Of a stretch of 64,000 nucleotides of DNA, positions 53,201-64,000 are shown piece after piece. Each line of letters opens with the position of its first letter. Position 1 is the stretch's first letter. The stretch is from contig JAJNNQ010000078.1 of the NCBI GenBank assembly GCA_027886175.1, positions 310,001-374,000 on the forward strand, written 5' to 3'. Under the pieces are notes generated by a model, which was not told the origin of the DNA, searched no databases, and worked only from the letters and a program-made list of their open reading frames with translations. A program made the position numbers and the translations under genes. Source of the DNA: Phylloscopus collybita (lineage: Eukaryota; Chordata; Aves; Passeriformes; Phylloscopidae).

Positions 53201-54752
53201 GATTCAAGGATAATGTGGATCCTTGCAGGTGGAATCCCCATTTGCCCGCTGTTCCTTGCTGCTGGTCCTTGTGCTCCCCGTGCCCTCCCCAGCCCGTATC
53301 CCAGAGGCGGTGCCTGTCCTGCCGCAGTGTCCAAAGGCGGCTCCCCCGGCGGGCAGGGCCGGCAGCTCCACGGGGCCGGGCAGCGGCCGGGGCGTCCCGC
53401 AGCCTCCTGGGGGCCGGGGGCCACTGCCGGCCCTTCCCGGGGGGTGCTGGGCTCAGGCAGCGCCCGGCGCTGAGCCCCGGCTGCCCCACAGCCCCGGCCC
53501 GGCCCCACAGCTCCCCACAGGCCCCCAGCCCGTGCTCCCGGTGCCGCAGCTCTACGCCCGCTCCTGCCACTGCCAGCACAGAGAAACCCCCTGAAATCCT
53601 GACCTCCTTGTTTTCCTCTCCTGGAAACCGGGGATACAAGGGATCTGCATCACCTGGCAAATTTTGAGCATTGCCCTCTGCTGAAGAACATCCCAGTCCT
53701 CAGTATTTTTCTCTTCCTCCTCTTTTCCATCATCCTTTTTCTTCCCACAGCGATTCCGGCTGCTGCTTCTTGCCTTCACCATATTCCTGCACACTCCCCT
53801 TCACCCTTTCCCTTCCCAGCACACCAACACCATCCATCCCCTGTTGTCTAAATCCCTTCTTGACTTCCCTAATTGCCCCCTGGGTTTCCATGTCCTTAAT
53901 CACCTCTGGGAGAATGTGCAAACTGCCTGGATAGTCTCCCAAGGGACCCTTATGAGATATTTTGGGATCATCATCCTTCTTGCCAGGTCCTCTTTCTGGC
54001 TTTCCCTTTTCCATCCTGCATGGGTGCCCTGCCATGTTTACTCCCTGAAGATCCCAGTGTCCTCCCTGATGAGATTTTCAGTGCTCTCTCCCTGCTGACC
54101 CTTCCCAGCCCCCCCTGATCTGTCACTCGTCTGTCTCCTGGACACTCTCGGGTCCCCAGTGAATCCTGGGGGCAGGATGAGAAGGGAAGGAGAAGCAGGG
54201 ATGAAGAACAAAATGGTCAAAAGGATGCACGTGGGAGGAGAAGGTGGGACTGTGCAGGAGAAGGAGGAATAGTAGGAGTAAGAGGAGTGTGAGGAAGAGT
54301 AGGGACACAGGAGGAGGAGGAGCAGGAAGAGGAGGCACCACAAGGTTCCACCCCTCCCTGGATCTGCAGTATCCCCCAGCCCCGGGAGCCTTGCCCCCCT
54401 CACATGCAGCAGGTGACTGGGGAGGGGGATCCAGGATTTTCATGGGAGTGAATCTTGGTGTTTCTGATCTTTATTGGGCTAAATGTTAATGGTTTGGGTT
54501 TTTGCAAGGGGCTGAATCTTTATGTTTTAGAAGAGGTTTTGGCTGACTGTTCATGTTTGGGGAGTTTCTCTTCTGTGTCTTGATGTTTGGAGGTCTTTTG
54601 GGCTGAATCTTGGTGTTTTGGAGGTTCTTATGGACACAAGGTGCCCAATGATTTCCTGAGAGGAACTTGGGCAAGGAGGAACCCCCAGCCTAAGGCGCTC
54701 TCCTCTTGTTTTCTCCCCAAACCAGGATTTTTCATTCCCCAGTAGTGTCTGG

Positions 54753-55493
54753 ATGGAGGAGGAGGAAAAGCCCCAGAGCTCCTGCAGGAGGAGGGGCTGC
54801 AAACCCAGCCCAGGGAGCTGCGAGGAGAGAAGAACCCCCCTGTGCCAGGAGGGCAGCCAGAGATCCAGCCAGAGGTCAGAGCTGAAGGAGAAGCCTGATG
54901 GAGGGGGGAAGCCCCACAAGTGCTTGGAGTGTGGGAAGGGCTTTAGGTTCAGGTACGACCTGCTCCAGCACCAGAGGATCCACACTGGGGAACGGCCCCA
55001 CAAGTGTGAGGAATGTGGGATGAGCTTCACTCTGAAGCAAAGTCTTAGGCTACACCAGATGATCCACACAGGGGAAAAGCCCTACGGGTGTGGGGAATGT
55101 GGGAAGAGCTTCAGGGTAAGCTCAGAGCTGATCCAGCACCAGGTGATCCACACTGGGGACCGGCCCTACACCTGCTTGGAATGTGGGAAGGGCTTTGGAT
55201 GGAGCTCCAGCCTGAGGAAACACCAGCGCATCCACACTGGGGAGAGGCCCTACAAGTGTCCCACGTGTTGGAGGAGTTTTAAGACCAGCTGCCATCTGCT
55301 CCTCCATCAGCGGATTCACACAGACGAGAGGCCCTTCCGCTGCACCGACTGCAGGAAGGGCTTCAAGCGCAATTCACACCTCACTGTCCACCGGCGCATC
55401 CACACCGGGGAGAGGCCCTACGAGTGTCCTGAGTGTGGGAAGAGCTTCTCCAGCAGCTCTCACTTGACCCAACACCAACGGAGCCACCAGTAA
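54753..55493 (+). CDS. C2H2 zinc-finger protein D, 7 fingers, 246 aa
   Basis: Same length and finger count as protein A, its mirror partner, yet different in most contact residues: FYDQ, LQSL, VSEQ, WSSK, TCHL, RSHV and SSHQ at helix positions -1,2,3,6. The leader begins [20 protein letters not shown]. All C2H2 ligands are present, including finger 5 with an unusual CPTCWRSF. The frame is open upstream to a CCCCAAACCAG acceptor near 54726, so this is a 3' terminal exon. A rightward CpG-rich first exon ending at 50844 lies about 3.9 kb upstream, the best promoter candidate. No KRAB/SCAN domain. A putative nuclear DNA-binding protein. Confidence 0.86.
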   Translation: MEEEEKPQSSCRRRGCKPSPGSCEERRTPLCQEGSQRSSQRSELKEKPDGGGKPHKCLECGKGFRFRYDLLQHQRIHTGERPHKCEECGMSFTLKQSLRLHQMIHTGEKPYGCGECGKSFRVSSELIQHQVIHTGDRPYTCLECGKGFGWSSSLRKHQRIHTGERPYKCPTCWRSFKTSCHLLLHQRIHTDERPFRCTDCRKGFKRNSHLTVHRRIHTGERPYECPECGKSFSSSSHLTQHQRSHQ

Positions 55494-56830
55494 GGAAAGC
55501 CCTGGGAGTGCCCTGAGAGTAGGAAGAGCTTCGTGTGCTGCTCCAGCTCCATCCCCTGTGGGAGGATTGGTGTTGGATGATCCCCAGTGACCCCCGTTGG
55601 GCAGAGTCCTGGTGATTTGTGTTGGGAAGACACCTGGCTGGGGGAGCTCCACATCTTCCTGTCTCCCTGTGGGCACCTGGATAACCGCAGGGGCAGGAAC
55701 ATCTATCAGGACAGAGACTGACACTGGGAATTCCTTAGGGTGAGCAGATTTGTTGACTTCCAACCCCAGAAAATCTTTAGTGTTCAATCCTATCTTCTGG
55801 TGGCCTCAATGAGTACTGGATGGTCTTGGAAGTCTTTTCCAGCGTCAGGGATTGCATGATTTTTATTTCTGAATCACAAGGTCATCTTCTGCAGCCAAAT
55901 GGTGATGAACTGGAGCCAAGATCAAGGTTTTGGAGACAGTGGGGTGGAAGCCGCTCCAGAAAATGTTTTTCCGTCCCACACGAGCACAGGGATCCTCAGC
56001 TGGCACAGACAAAGAAATCTGTTTCTTTTGGCCTTGATTTGCTTTTCATTTCTCTTCTTCCCTTTAAAAAAATCTCACACTGGGGTAAAAATAAGGACAT
56101 TGAACTAAGACATGGGTGAGGACACGGGGGGACATAGACGTGGTGAGTGATGTGGGGACACATGGATATGGAGGGGGACGTGACCATTCCTGGGAACACG
56201 GCGGGGCATGGGCTCGGATTGAGATGTAGGGAACAATGACAGAGATGGAAACCTGGTGGGGAGACAGCCATGGGTGAGGCCATGGTGGGACATGGCCAGT
56301 GACATGTGGGGACATGGCCATGGCCGGTGCCATGGGGGGAACTTGCAGGGGCTGTGGGGGATGCTGGGTGTGAGGGAGTTGAGGGTTCCTGGGAGGGACT
56401 TGGGGCTTGCTGAGGGCTTTGGGGACCCCAGGCTGAGTGGCTGTGGCAGTGCTGGGAGACCCTGGCGGAGGTTCTGGGGCAGCTGCTCAAGGAGCCCCTG
56501 ACTTGGAGCCCCAGCCAGGCATTGGGCTCCTGGAAGGGAATGAACGTCCTTGTCCCCAGGAGGGAAATCCCAGCAGCCCCAGGGTGTTGGGGGCAACTGA
56601 GAGGCCACAAGAGGGAGGGGAAAGCCAGACAGAGCTGTCCCTCTCCAAAAGTGCCCTCCAAAAATCCCAAACTGACGGATTCTTTGCAGGAAAAAGCTGC
56701 CAGGAGGTGCCTGAATTAAGGGAAAGGCGAAAGAGAGACCCCCAGACTGAGCAGGAGGGGCCTGGAACCCCTAAATGCAAGCATGGGTGTCTTGGGTTAT
56801 GGAACCAAAAATGTGTACTATTTCATCTGT
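55494..56830. other. Unit D sequence downstream of the ZNF exon
   Basis: Conserved tail, the GGGGACATGG-type repeats near 56100-56340, and the conserved frame (WETLAEVLGQLLKEPLTWSP, ending RRCLN at 56719). Confidence 0.4.
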
Positions 56831-57500
56831 TGAAAGCAGCTGGGGAGATGTTTATCTGTTGTTAGGGTGTATTTTTATTGTGTTTCCAATTGCACCTCTG
56901 TTTTTGAGCTCAGTTTTAATGGTCAGTTTTATACATACCCTCCCTCCATATTTTGTGTTGTTATTGTATATTTTATCCCTAATGGATTGTTCCTTTCCCC
57001 TGTATTGTTGGTTTTGCCCTGGTTGTCTGTCTTCCCTAGATCTGCCCATCCCTCCTCCTACAGAATTGTCAATCATTCCCTAACCCTGCCCCTTCTTCCA
57101 GACCCTTCCCTGTCAATCCTCCAACCTTCCATGCCCCAGTGGTTGGTTTAAACTGTTCCCTCCCCTTGTGTTCTTTCATTGCTCTGTGCATTGGACTCCC
57201 CGCCTTATGTTCCTCCTCCATGTCACACTTATTGGTTGGAAACTGTATCCTCTCCCAAGACCTCCCCCACTTATAAGCCCCTGCAAGCCCAGGTTCTGTG
57301 CCTTTTTCTGTCCCTGACCCTCTGGGCAATAAACACCTTTGGAAATCACACAGAAGGCCTCTCCCTGTCCCTTGTCCCTGCCCTGGATGCGTGCCACCTG
57401 TGCTATAGAGCAGCTGTGCCCTGCAGCTGCAGCCCGGATTGCCTGGCTTTCTGGGGGCAGCCCACTCCTGGCGCCGGTGCCGGGAGCTGGCTGGGCTGAA
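56831..57500 (+). mobile_element. LTR-like module of unit D
   Basis: Begins near TGTTGAAAGC. CCAAT-like TATTGG, TATA box CTTATAAG (about 57270), AATAAA (about 57328) and TGGCGCC (57469-57475) follow in retroviral order. The three other copies agree. Confidence 0.5.
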
Positions 57501-58462
57501 GAACACCGGCATTGCGTCCTGTCCCCATATCTTTGCCTGAGAGCCCCTGAATTTTCTAAGTTATAATAATTCGGAGACAGGGAGTTTACATTCTCCATTG
57601 CAAGGGAGGCTCCAGCTTTCCCTGGCACAGACCTGTCTTTCAAACTAACGCTATTCTCTGAATTAGTTACAACGTAAAAGTCAGTTATTATATAAAAGTT
57701 AGCTATAACAGTTATACTATAAAAGCATTTCAGCATTGTGCAGTCTCTATTTTATTAGTTTTCTAAGGCCTATGACGTAAAATTAATTTATTACGCTACC
57801 ATTTCTGTCAGCTATGCAGTGCACACACAAACTGATAGATTGTGTTATACCAAAAAGCAGCTGTAAGGAATTATAAATTGCACTGTATCAAAATAGTTGT
57901 GGTAAATGACAATGTGCAAAAGCCGATACATGAATGTGTAAGCCAATATCGTATTGTTATTGATATTGTCATTGATATTGTCATTTATAACCCCCTCTGC
58001 TTCAGGCACTGAGGGGCTCATTCACCCCCTGCCCCCACATCCCTGTGTGTCCTCAAGTGTCCCTGAGTGTCCCTGTATGCTCCCTGAGTATGCCCAAGTG
58101 CCCTTGAGTGTCCCCAGTGAGGTCACCCCAGGAATTCCCATCAGGATTTGAGACAGTTTCAATGAAAATCTCCAGAAAATTCCCTGATTTTGTCTCAAAC
58201 ACTGCAGAGGGAGAGGGGAGGGGACAAGTGACACCAGCGATGTTCCTGATGATTCCATCACCCCAATGACGTCCCCAAGCTGCTAAGAATGGGGCCAGAA
58301 GAACAGCTCCTTTGAAAAGGCCATTATTGAAAAACAGCGCTGGGTGGGGGCCCGAGGGGTCGCGCACACGGCCACTGCTCCCGCTGGACGGCGCCGAGGA
58401 GGACACGGCAGAGCTGGGGCTCCCGTCCCCACCAGAGTCCCTGGGAAGTCACTTGTAGGGTC

Positions 58463-58764
58463 GTGGTCCGGGGGTGTCACACTGGCCCGGTACTGTCCGG
58501 TCATGGCGAGGAGTCGGAGGTCTTTAGTTGGCAGCCTGATGTTCACCACTGTTTTCCTCAGCTGAAGAAGTTACTTTTAGTCTTTGGTGTTGTAATGGCT
58601 CGTTGCCTTTGGGGTCTTTACCCTGAAATATTGTCCCATCGTTCCCTGGTGTCTCCTCATTTGCATGTGAGCCATCCTGGGGAGCAGTGGCAGTGGTTCC
58701 CGACGGGAAATGGATACCGGTGTACAATGGAAGGGGATCAATGGAGTGAAATCATCAATAACAG
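58463..58764 (+). other. Small exon-like open frame, mirrored in the left arm
   Basis: A frame including HPGEQWQWFPTGNGYRCTME and ending in EIINNR runs into a GTAAGT donor at 58765. In an overlapping frame ATG 58503 opens MARSRRSLVGSLMFTTVFLS and stops at once. The left-arm copy (minus, about 18120-17952) keeps the shorter frame from the internal ATG but has a stop further upstream. Family not recognised. Confidence 0.3.
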
Positions 58765-60360
58765 GTAAGTAATTAACGTCCTTTAACATGAACAGGTGTT
58801 GCGGTGTGCCTTTAAGGTTTTCAAGGTGGGCTCCCTTTTGGAGATTCTTCCCCTCCCCCGGGGTAGGTTTTTCCCAGCCAACCCTGAGGGGATGATTATA
58901 ATGCACCGGGTTTACCAAGCAACCTGAGATTCTGCAGGGGCTGCCCATCGAAGGAATTGGCCCGGGCAGAGAGGGCCCACCCCTCCTCACAGGTGATTTG
59001 ACCTTTAGGCTGCCCTTTAGCCCTCGGGTCACGCCCTGTCCCTCTCTGGTAGGTAGGCTGTGTGCCCTCCCCCATCCCTGTTTCCCAGGTAAAAACCCAG
59101 GACAGGCACATGGTCTGGGTTCTGCTCAGGGAAGTCACACGGTTCAGAACTGCTGCTGTAACTGGAATAAAATCTCTGGACAAGACTCCTGAAGCAGATC
59201 CGTTTCCTTTCTCCACTGAAAGTCCAACCTCTCTGAAGGAGTCACGCTGGATTTCATCTTGCTACATTTATCTCGCTGCTGCTCCTGGGTCCCAGGCTGC
59301 CTGAAACAAGCCCAGACCTGTCCGAGGGGTCTGTGCCTGTGTTAGCAGTGCAGGGAGAGGATCCCTTTGGGACAAACCACGAGGCTGTTCTCCCAGCACA
59401 GCAACCGCACAGACTCCACAATTCAGCAGTGATTAATTCGCTGTTACACTGCCCTGTGCTGGAGCCTGCGGAGCAGCCCGGCTCCCTCCCGCTGTGCCCA
59501 GAGGGCTGCACACACTGCTCACCTTGGCCAGGAGTTGCAGGGCAGCTGGCACAAGAGCAGGAATGCTCAGCCAGGCCTGCAGCCCTGGGCTGTCCTTGGC
59601 CTTTCTCTCCTGCTGTGCAGACTGCACAGGGCCAATGCCCCCAGGCTGTGCTGTGCCCAGCACGGCTGCGCTTCCCCTGGGCAGCGGCAGCTGCCAGCTG
59701 GGCTCTGAGAGCCCAGGATTCGCCCGGGGCCACCAAGAGGCACCCAGGGCCGGGCTGCTGCCTCTTGCAGCTCCAAGGGCCTCACTGCAGCCTCCTCTGC
59801 CCCGGCTCAGGCTGCTCCGGGCTCTGCCAGGGCTCTGCTGGGGCTGCAGCCTGGCCAAGGCGGGGCCTGCTCTCCCCTGGCCCTCGCTGACAGCTCTGCA
59901 CCAGCTCTGCAGCTTTCCCTGCAGCCTCCCTGAGCTCTCTGCTCCCTCACTTGGGCAAAACTCTCCTCCAGCCACAGACATTGCACTTAGGGATACAAAT
60001 CCAAGGGGGAGGAACCCCAGTGCTCTCCAGTCATAGCTCAAGGCCTGCGTGTGCACAGGACATTTGGGCTGCCCCACCCCTCCTTTGGTTCTGCCTGCAA
60101 ATGCCACTGCCCTTTCTGCCTCAAACACAAGTGCCACAGCTGGGAAAACCCAGCCAGTGGGTCATATTCCAAAGGCACTCTGGTCTGGAGAGGATGGATG
60201 AAGAGGAGCCTTCCCGACTTTCAAACCATACCAAAGAAGCCATCAATGTCACTTTCCCCCTCTGAGAAAAAAAATGGACAGTTCAGAAGGAAATGTTGAG
60301 CTTTCTCACAGGCTCAGAAGGAGGGGAATCTTGGAAATTGAGATTGAGATTTCACAAACT

Positions 60361-60745
60361 TTATTTACAATCCTATGCAACAATCCTCCTCTACCAACTT
60401 AGCTACAATCCTCCTCTACCAGCCTAGCTACAATTCTACTCTACAATCATAGCTACAGTCCTACTCTACAATTCTATCTACAATTCTACTCTACCAACCT
60501 AGCTATAATCCTACTCTGCCAACCTACCTACAATCCTACTCTACAATCATAGCTACAATTCTACTCTACCAACCTAGCTATAATCCTACTCTATAATCCT
60601 ACTCTACCATCCTACCTACAAACCTACTCTACGAACCTATCTACAATCCTACTCTACCACCCTACCTACAATTCTACTCTACAATCCCAGCTACAGTCCT
60701 ACTTTACAATCCTATCTACAATCCTACTCTACAATCCTTCTCAGA
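60361..60745. repeat. Minisatellite at the 3' end of the second PAK3-like gene
   Basis: Units like CTACAATCCTACTCTACCAA mirror 16065-16352, but the array is about 100 bp longer here. It abuts and overlaps the stop codon of the minus-strand kinase gene. Confidence 0.85.
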
Positions 60746-63534
60746 GCTGTTCTCTGAGATGCCAGTTCAAAAGTAATTCTTCTATTCCAGTCTCCTCCTT
60801 CCACTTGTTCACGGAAAGGATCAGTGGAATCAGGCTGGATGCAGGCTTGGCAGATGTAACAAATGGATGCTGCACAAAGGAAAAAACCCCATCATTAGCA
60901 TCATTACTTTCCATGCGAAGATCCTCAAAGGCAGGGTAATATTTTTGAAATGAAAAGGAGATTGAGTCAGAGTAGGTCTAAGGAGCAACACTGGGGCAAC
61001 AGGGGCACATCTTGCTGCAAGAGCTGCTAAGTGCCCCAGCCCTGGAAATATTTCAGGTCTGAGCATCCTGATCTCTTTCAAGATGTCCCTGCTCATGGCA
61101 GGGCACTTGGAGCAGATGAGCTTTACAGGTCCCTTCCAGCCCAGCCCAGTCCAGGATTGCTGAGTGTTTTCCTTTGAACAGCACAGAGAGCAGAGGTGAG
61201 GAGGAGGGGGCTCATCTGATGCCTTGCACTCCAGTGGAGGAGGAGCTCATCCCTGGGACACTGTTCCACCTGCAGCCCCCGGGCATTTTACCTGCAGGAG
61301 CTCCTGGGCAGACCAGCGCCGCGCCTCGTCTGTCTGCAGGCAGCAGCTCAGGAAGTCACGCAGCAAAGGGGAGAGGAGCCTGGGCTGCCGCAGCTCTGGG
61401 ATGCCTTTGGTGGCTATCAGGAGCTGAGCCTGGAGAAAAAGGAAACACCAGTCTCTCCCCTGCTTCTTTCACTGTGTCTCTAACTGCTCTCCCAGATCCC
61501 ATTGTTCAAGCTCCACTCTGCAGTGGCAGTTTGTTTCTGCCGTGGCACAGAGGCACAGATGACTTTCCTGTACCAACCAAAAACCCAAACCCCAATGCAG
61601 CCACAGCTTTCCCAACATCCAGCAGATCTGGCCTTGGCAGCTGATTTCATTGACTGACCTCGTGAGTGGAAACTACATCAGCAAAAGCACCTTTGCTTCT
61701 CTGAGCATTCCCTTGACCAGCTTGACAGGCTATTTGGAACAGGGACTTTGCTCTACTAACTCACTCTACTGTTTCCAAGGAGTATGACATGAAAAGCATC
61801 TCTGCAGTGCTTTTTGGTCTCTTAAGCCCAGCTGGCACCAAACAAAAGATATCAAGCTTCTTGCTTGTATCTTGAAAACAAAGGTAATTGAAAGTAAAGA
61901 AAGGAAATCTCTCAGTTATTCCTCAGGTAAGGAAACAAACATTTGGAATCTCATCTTCAACACAGACACATGAAGATGCCTGCAGAAATGCATTGGGATA
62001 CAAATGCCTGTTTGGGCACACAGGAAACACCTGCAGCTCTGTCTCTCAGCATACTGCAAATTTCAGCCTCCCTTATGCAGCAAAAGGAAAATTTTGGTGG
62101 TGAAATAAGAAGAGGGAGAAATTCCATCCCTGTGATAGCCCTCTGCTCATTTGGATACTCAGGTCAATGCATTCATGGTGTGCCCATCCTAGAAAGTGCC
62201 AGGAAACAAAGGGGTGGTTTTGGCAGGCTCTGCACATCACCAGGCTTCAGCTTGGTGACATGGAGAAAGTGCCTTGGCTTAGGAAGGAAATATGGTCCCT
62301 GAGTGTTTCAGAAGCACTGCACAAGAAGCACAAGAGACTCTGTGGCCTTCACACCCTCATGTCCATGTTCCAGACAAGTTTCCCTGTGAGAAGAATGGGG
62401 GTGCACTTCTTGTCTCCAAACCACTGCTTTAGAAACTCTGTTGGGTTTGGGTTTGTTTCCTCCAATTCAGGAAAGATGACACCAATTCTAAGGTGCTTGT
62501 TTCCTGTTGGCAGGGCCATCTCCACAGCCAAAAGAGCTGGAACAACTTCTAAGCCAAAGAAAAATGTTGCCTGAGCATGGAGATTGTTTGCGTGGGGTGA
62601 GGCTGGAGTTCCCCCAGTGGTGCACCCAAACCTACAGCAGATGCTGATGTGCTGCAGGGACATTTTCCAAACGGGACCGTGGTGGCAGCAGTTCCAGCAG
62701 ATGGCAATGGGATTTTGTCCAAGGGCACCCAGAAGGTGGGAGAGGTGAGAAAGACAGCGGGACCAGAGAGCATTGACACCTTACCGAGACAGGACTTTCA
62801 CTCTGGTAGGGAACTTCCTGCTCCACCATCTCAATGCCCACAATGCCAAATGACCAAATGTCCACTTTGGGGCCATAGGGTTGACCTCTGACCACTTCAG
62901 GCGCCATCCACCAAGCAGTCCCAATCACTGAGCTGCGTCTGCTCTGCTCAGGGGTGAGTTGAGCAGAGAGGCCAAAATCAGCTGGGGAGAAAGCAAAAGA
63001 CTGGTTTGAGTTGCAGACTGTGCAATTACGAAAGCAAGCAAAGGAATTGCCCAGTGTAAGTTTGGGAAGTGCTGTTGAATCTCCTGGACAACTGTCCCTG
63101 CTCTGTTTCCTCAGGACTTTAGCCAAGGCAATATGGCTTTGGCTACTTCAAAAATCCCCCCATTTTTGACACTGCCTCCAGCAGTGGCTTTTGTTCCCCT
63201 GAAGCTTTGCACTTGTAGCTCCCTCCCTTGGGAAGGGACACACAGAGAGCACAGCCACTCTGGACTGCTTGTTCCTTGCCATACCCCTGTGCACGTGGGA
63301 ACCATGTGGTCAGCTCACAGCAGGGCTCCCTGCACTGCCACCAGCACCATTTTTGGGGGGCTGGCAGTCACTCCAAAGCAGCCCCACACCCCCCATGTCC
63401 CTGGAACGCTGCACCTGACCAAGAATGTACTGACCCAGCTTGACAGAGCCATCGGTTCTGAGGAGGATGTTGAGGCTCTTCACATCCCGGTGCAGCACAT
63501 GGTTGGAGTGGAGAAAAGCCAGTCCTTGCAGGCA
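60741..63534 (-). CDS. Second PAK3-like kinase gene, last four exons (partial)
   Basis: Minus-strand exons at 63435-63534, 62785-62981, 61292-61429 and 60741-60869 equal exons 13-16 of the plus-strand gene in length and phase, except the last. They encode [25 protein letters not shown] and the C-lobe, all intact, so this copy also looks active. The last exon ends ...WHLREQL and stops (TGA, 60741-60743), where the other copy reads [11 protein letters not shown]. Earlier exons lie past the window end. Confidence 0.83.
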
Positions 63535-64000
63535 CTGAGACAGAAAAGAGAAACAGGAGGGCAAAAAGCAGCGATGTGATTTCATCACACCAGAAAGGAA
63601 ACACCTCTCAAAGGTTCCCTCTCCAGGGGAATGGGCAGTAATGGCAGGACACAGTGCCATGGAGAGCAGGAGCTTGCTGCTCCTACACCAGCAGAGCAGC
63701 ACCTTCCTAAAGAAAGGCAGGTCAGCTTTGCAAAGAGCAACAGCAACTGCTCTTGTAGACTCTCCCCTGCAAACCAGCTACAAGGACTGCTGCTGCAGTG
63801 CATGTGCTCAGAAGTCAAGAGCACTTTGGCTGCACTGCTGACCTTTCCAGCTGAGCACTGAGAGAAGTGAGTCTCTCTTTTTCCTTTGCTGTTTGTTTCA
63901 AATGCTGCCACCACCACCTTTGCTTTCACAGGCAAGGAATGCAGTGCAGACAGGCCAAAGTTTAGGGAGGCAAGATGGAGAAGAGCAAATCCAAGAGACA

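Larger units (their letters stand above)
51305..57500 (+). repeat. Zinc-finger unit D (plus orientation)
   Basis: Mirrors A (sums about 76484-76695) and C near 45-53 kb. It is the most complete copy: leader segment 51.8-53.2 kb, GC-rich block 53.21-53.66 kb, purine tract 54.18-54.35 kb, ZNF exon, conserved frame and LTR-like module. Confidence 0.85.
57640..64000 (-). repeat. Right arm of outer inverted repeat (PAK3-like arm), runs off window
   Basis: Reverse complement of about 12795-19060 with scattered substitutions and small indels. It includes the mirrored 3' minisatellite and four PAK3-like exons. The end at 64000 pairs with 12795, so the arm continues beyond the window. Confidence 0.9.

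Noticed and set aside
53120..53667. Secreted proline-rich protein with a hydrophobic leader in units C and D
   Set aside because: All frames are open in this GC-rich block, and start and exon context are not convincing. Left as an unassigned block.

Overview
The window looks like nuclear DNA from a bird, most probably a songbird. The reasons are a PAK3-like kinase gene with an ordinary vertebrate exon/intron layout, KRAB-less C2H2 zinc-finger genes sharing one leader (MEEEEK...[10 protein letters not shown]) in four copies, a relic of a classical MHC class II beta exon with a decamer minisatellite beside it, and many LTR retroelements. Expansion of PAK3-like kinases is known from songbird genomes. 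No bacterial or phage gene is present. The species and chromosome cannot be read from the sequence.

Layout. 1-1260: an LTR-type retroelement end on the minus strand and a strongly G-poor stretch. 2030-2718: an MHC class II beta exon 2 relic on the plus strand, a 10-bp minisatellite, and an X/Y-box promoter module facing the other way. 5282-16064: a complete 16-exon PAK3-like serine/threonine kinase gene (plus strand), with minisatellites just before its start and at its stop. From about 12.8 kb onward the sequence is mirrored at the other end of the window: 57-64 kb carries the last four exons of a second PAK3-like gene on the minus strand, cut by the window edge.

Between these outer arms lie four copies of a 5-7 kb zinc-finger unit in alternating orientation: A (minus, ZNF exon 21.2-21.9 kb), B (plus, 28.1-28.9), C (minus, 42.7-43.8) and D (plus, 54.8-55.5). 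A and B mirror each other about 24.93 kb across a 506-bp spacer. B and C mirror each other about 35.8 kb across a spacer holding a 6.6-kb endogenous retrovirus. C and D mirror each other about 49.2 kb across degraded retroviral pol sequence and a CpG-rich region at 50.16-51.01 kb, which has two head-to-head copies of one promoter/first-exon sequence. The window is therefore a nested palindrome, PAK - A - B - ERV - C - CpG - D - PAK.

How the parts may work together (inference): the CpG region at 50.2-51.0 kb is well placed to drive ZNF C leftward and ZNF D rightward, while A and B have no visible equivalent promoter. The four ZNF exons keep every zinc ligand but differ in nearly all DNA-contact residues and in finger number (7, 8, 11, 7), as expected of genes diversifying in target choice. 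Retroelements sit at or near the axes of symmetry. Exon boundaries of the PAK3-like gene were placed by hand from splice sites, reading phase and similarity to PAK kinases; identities are judged by eye.
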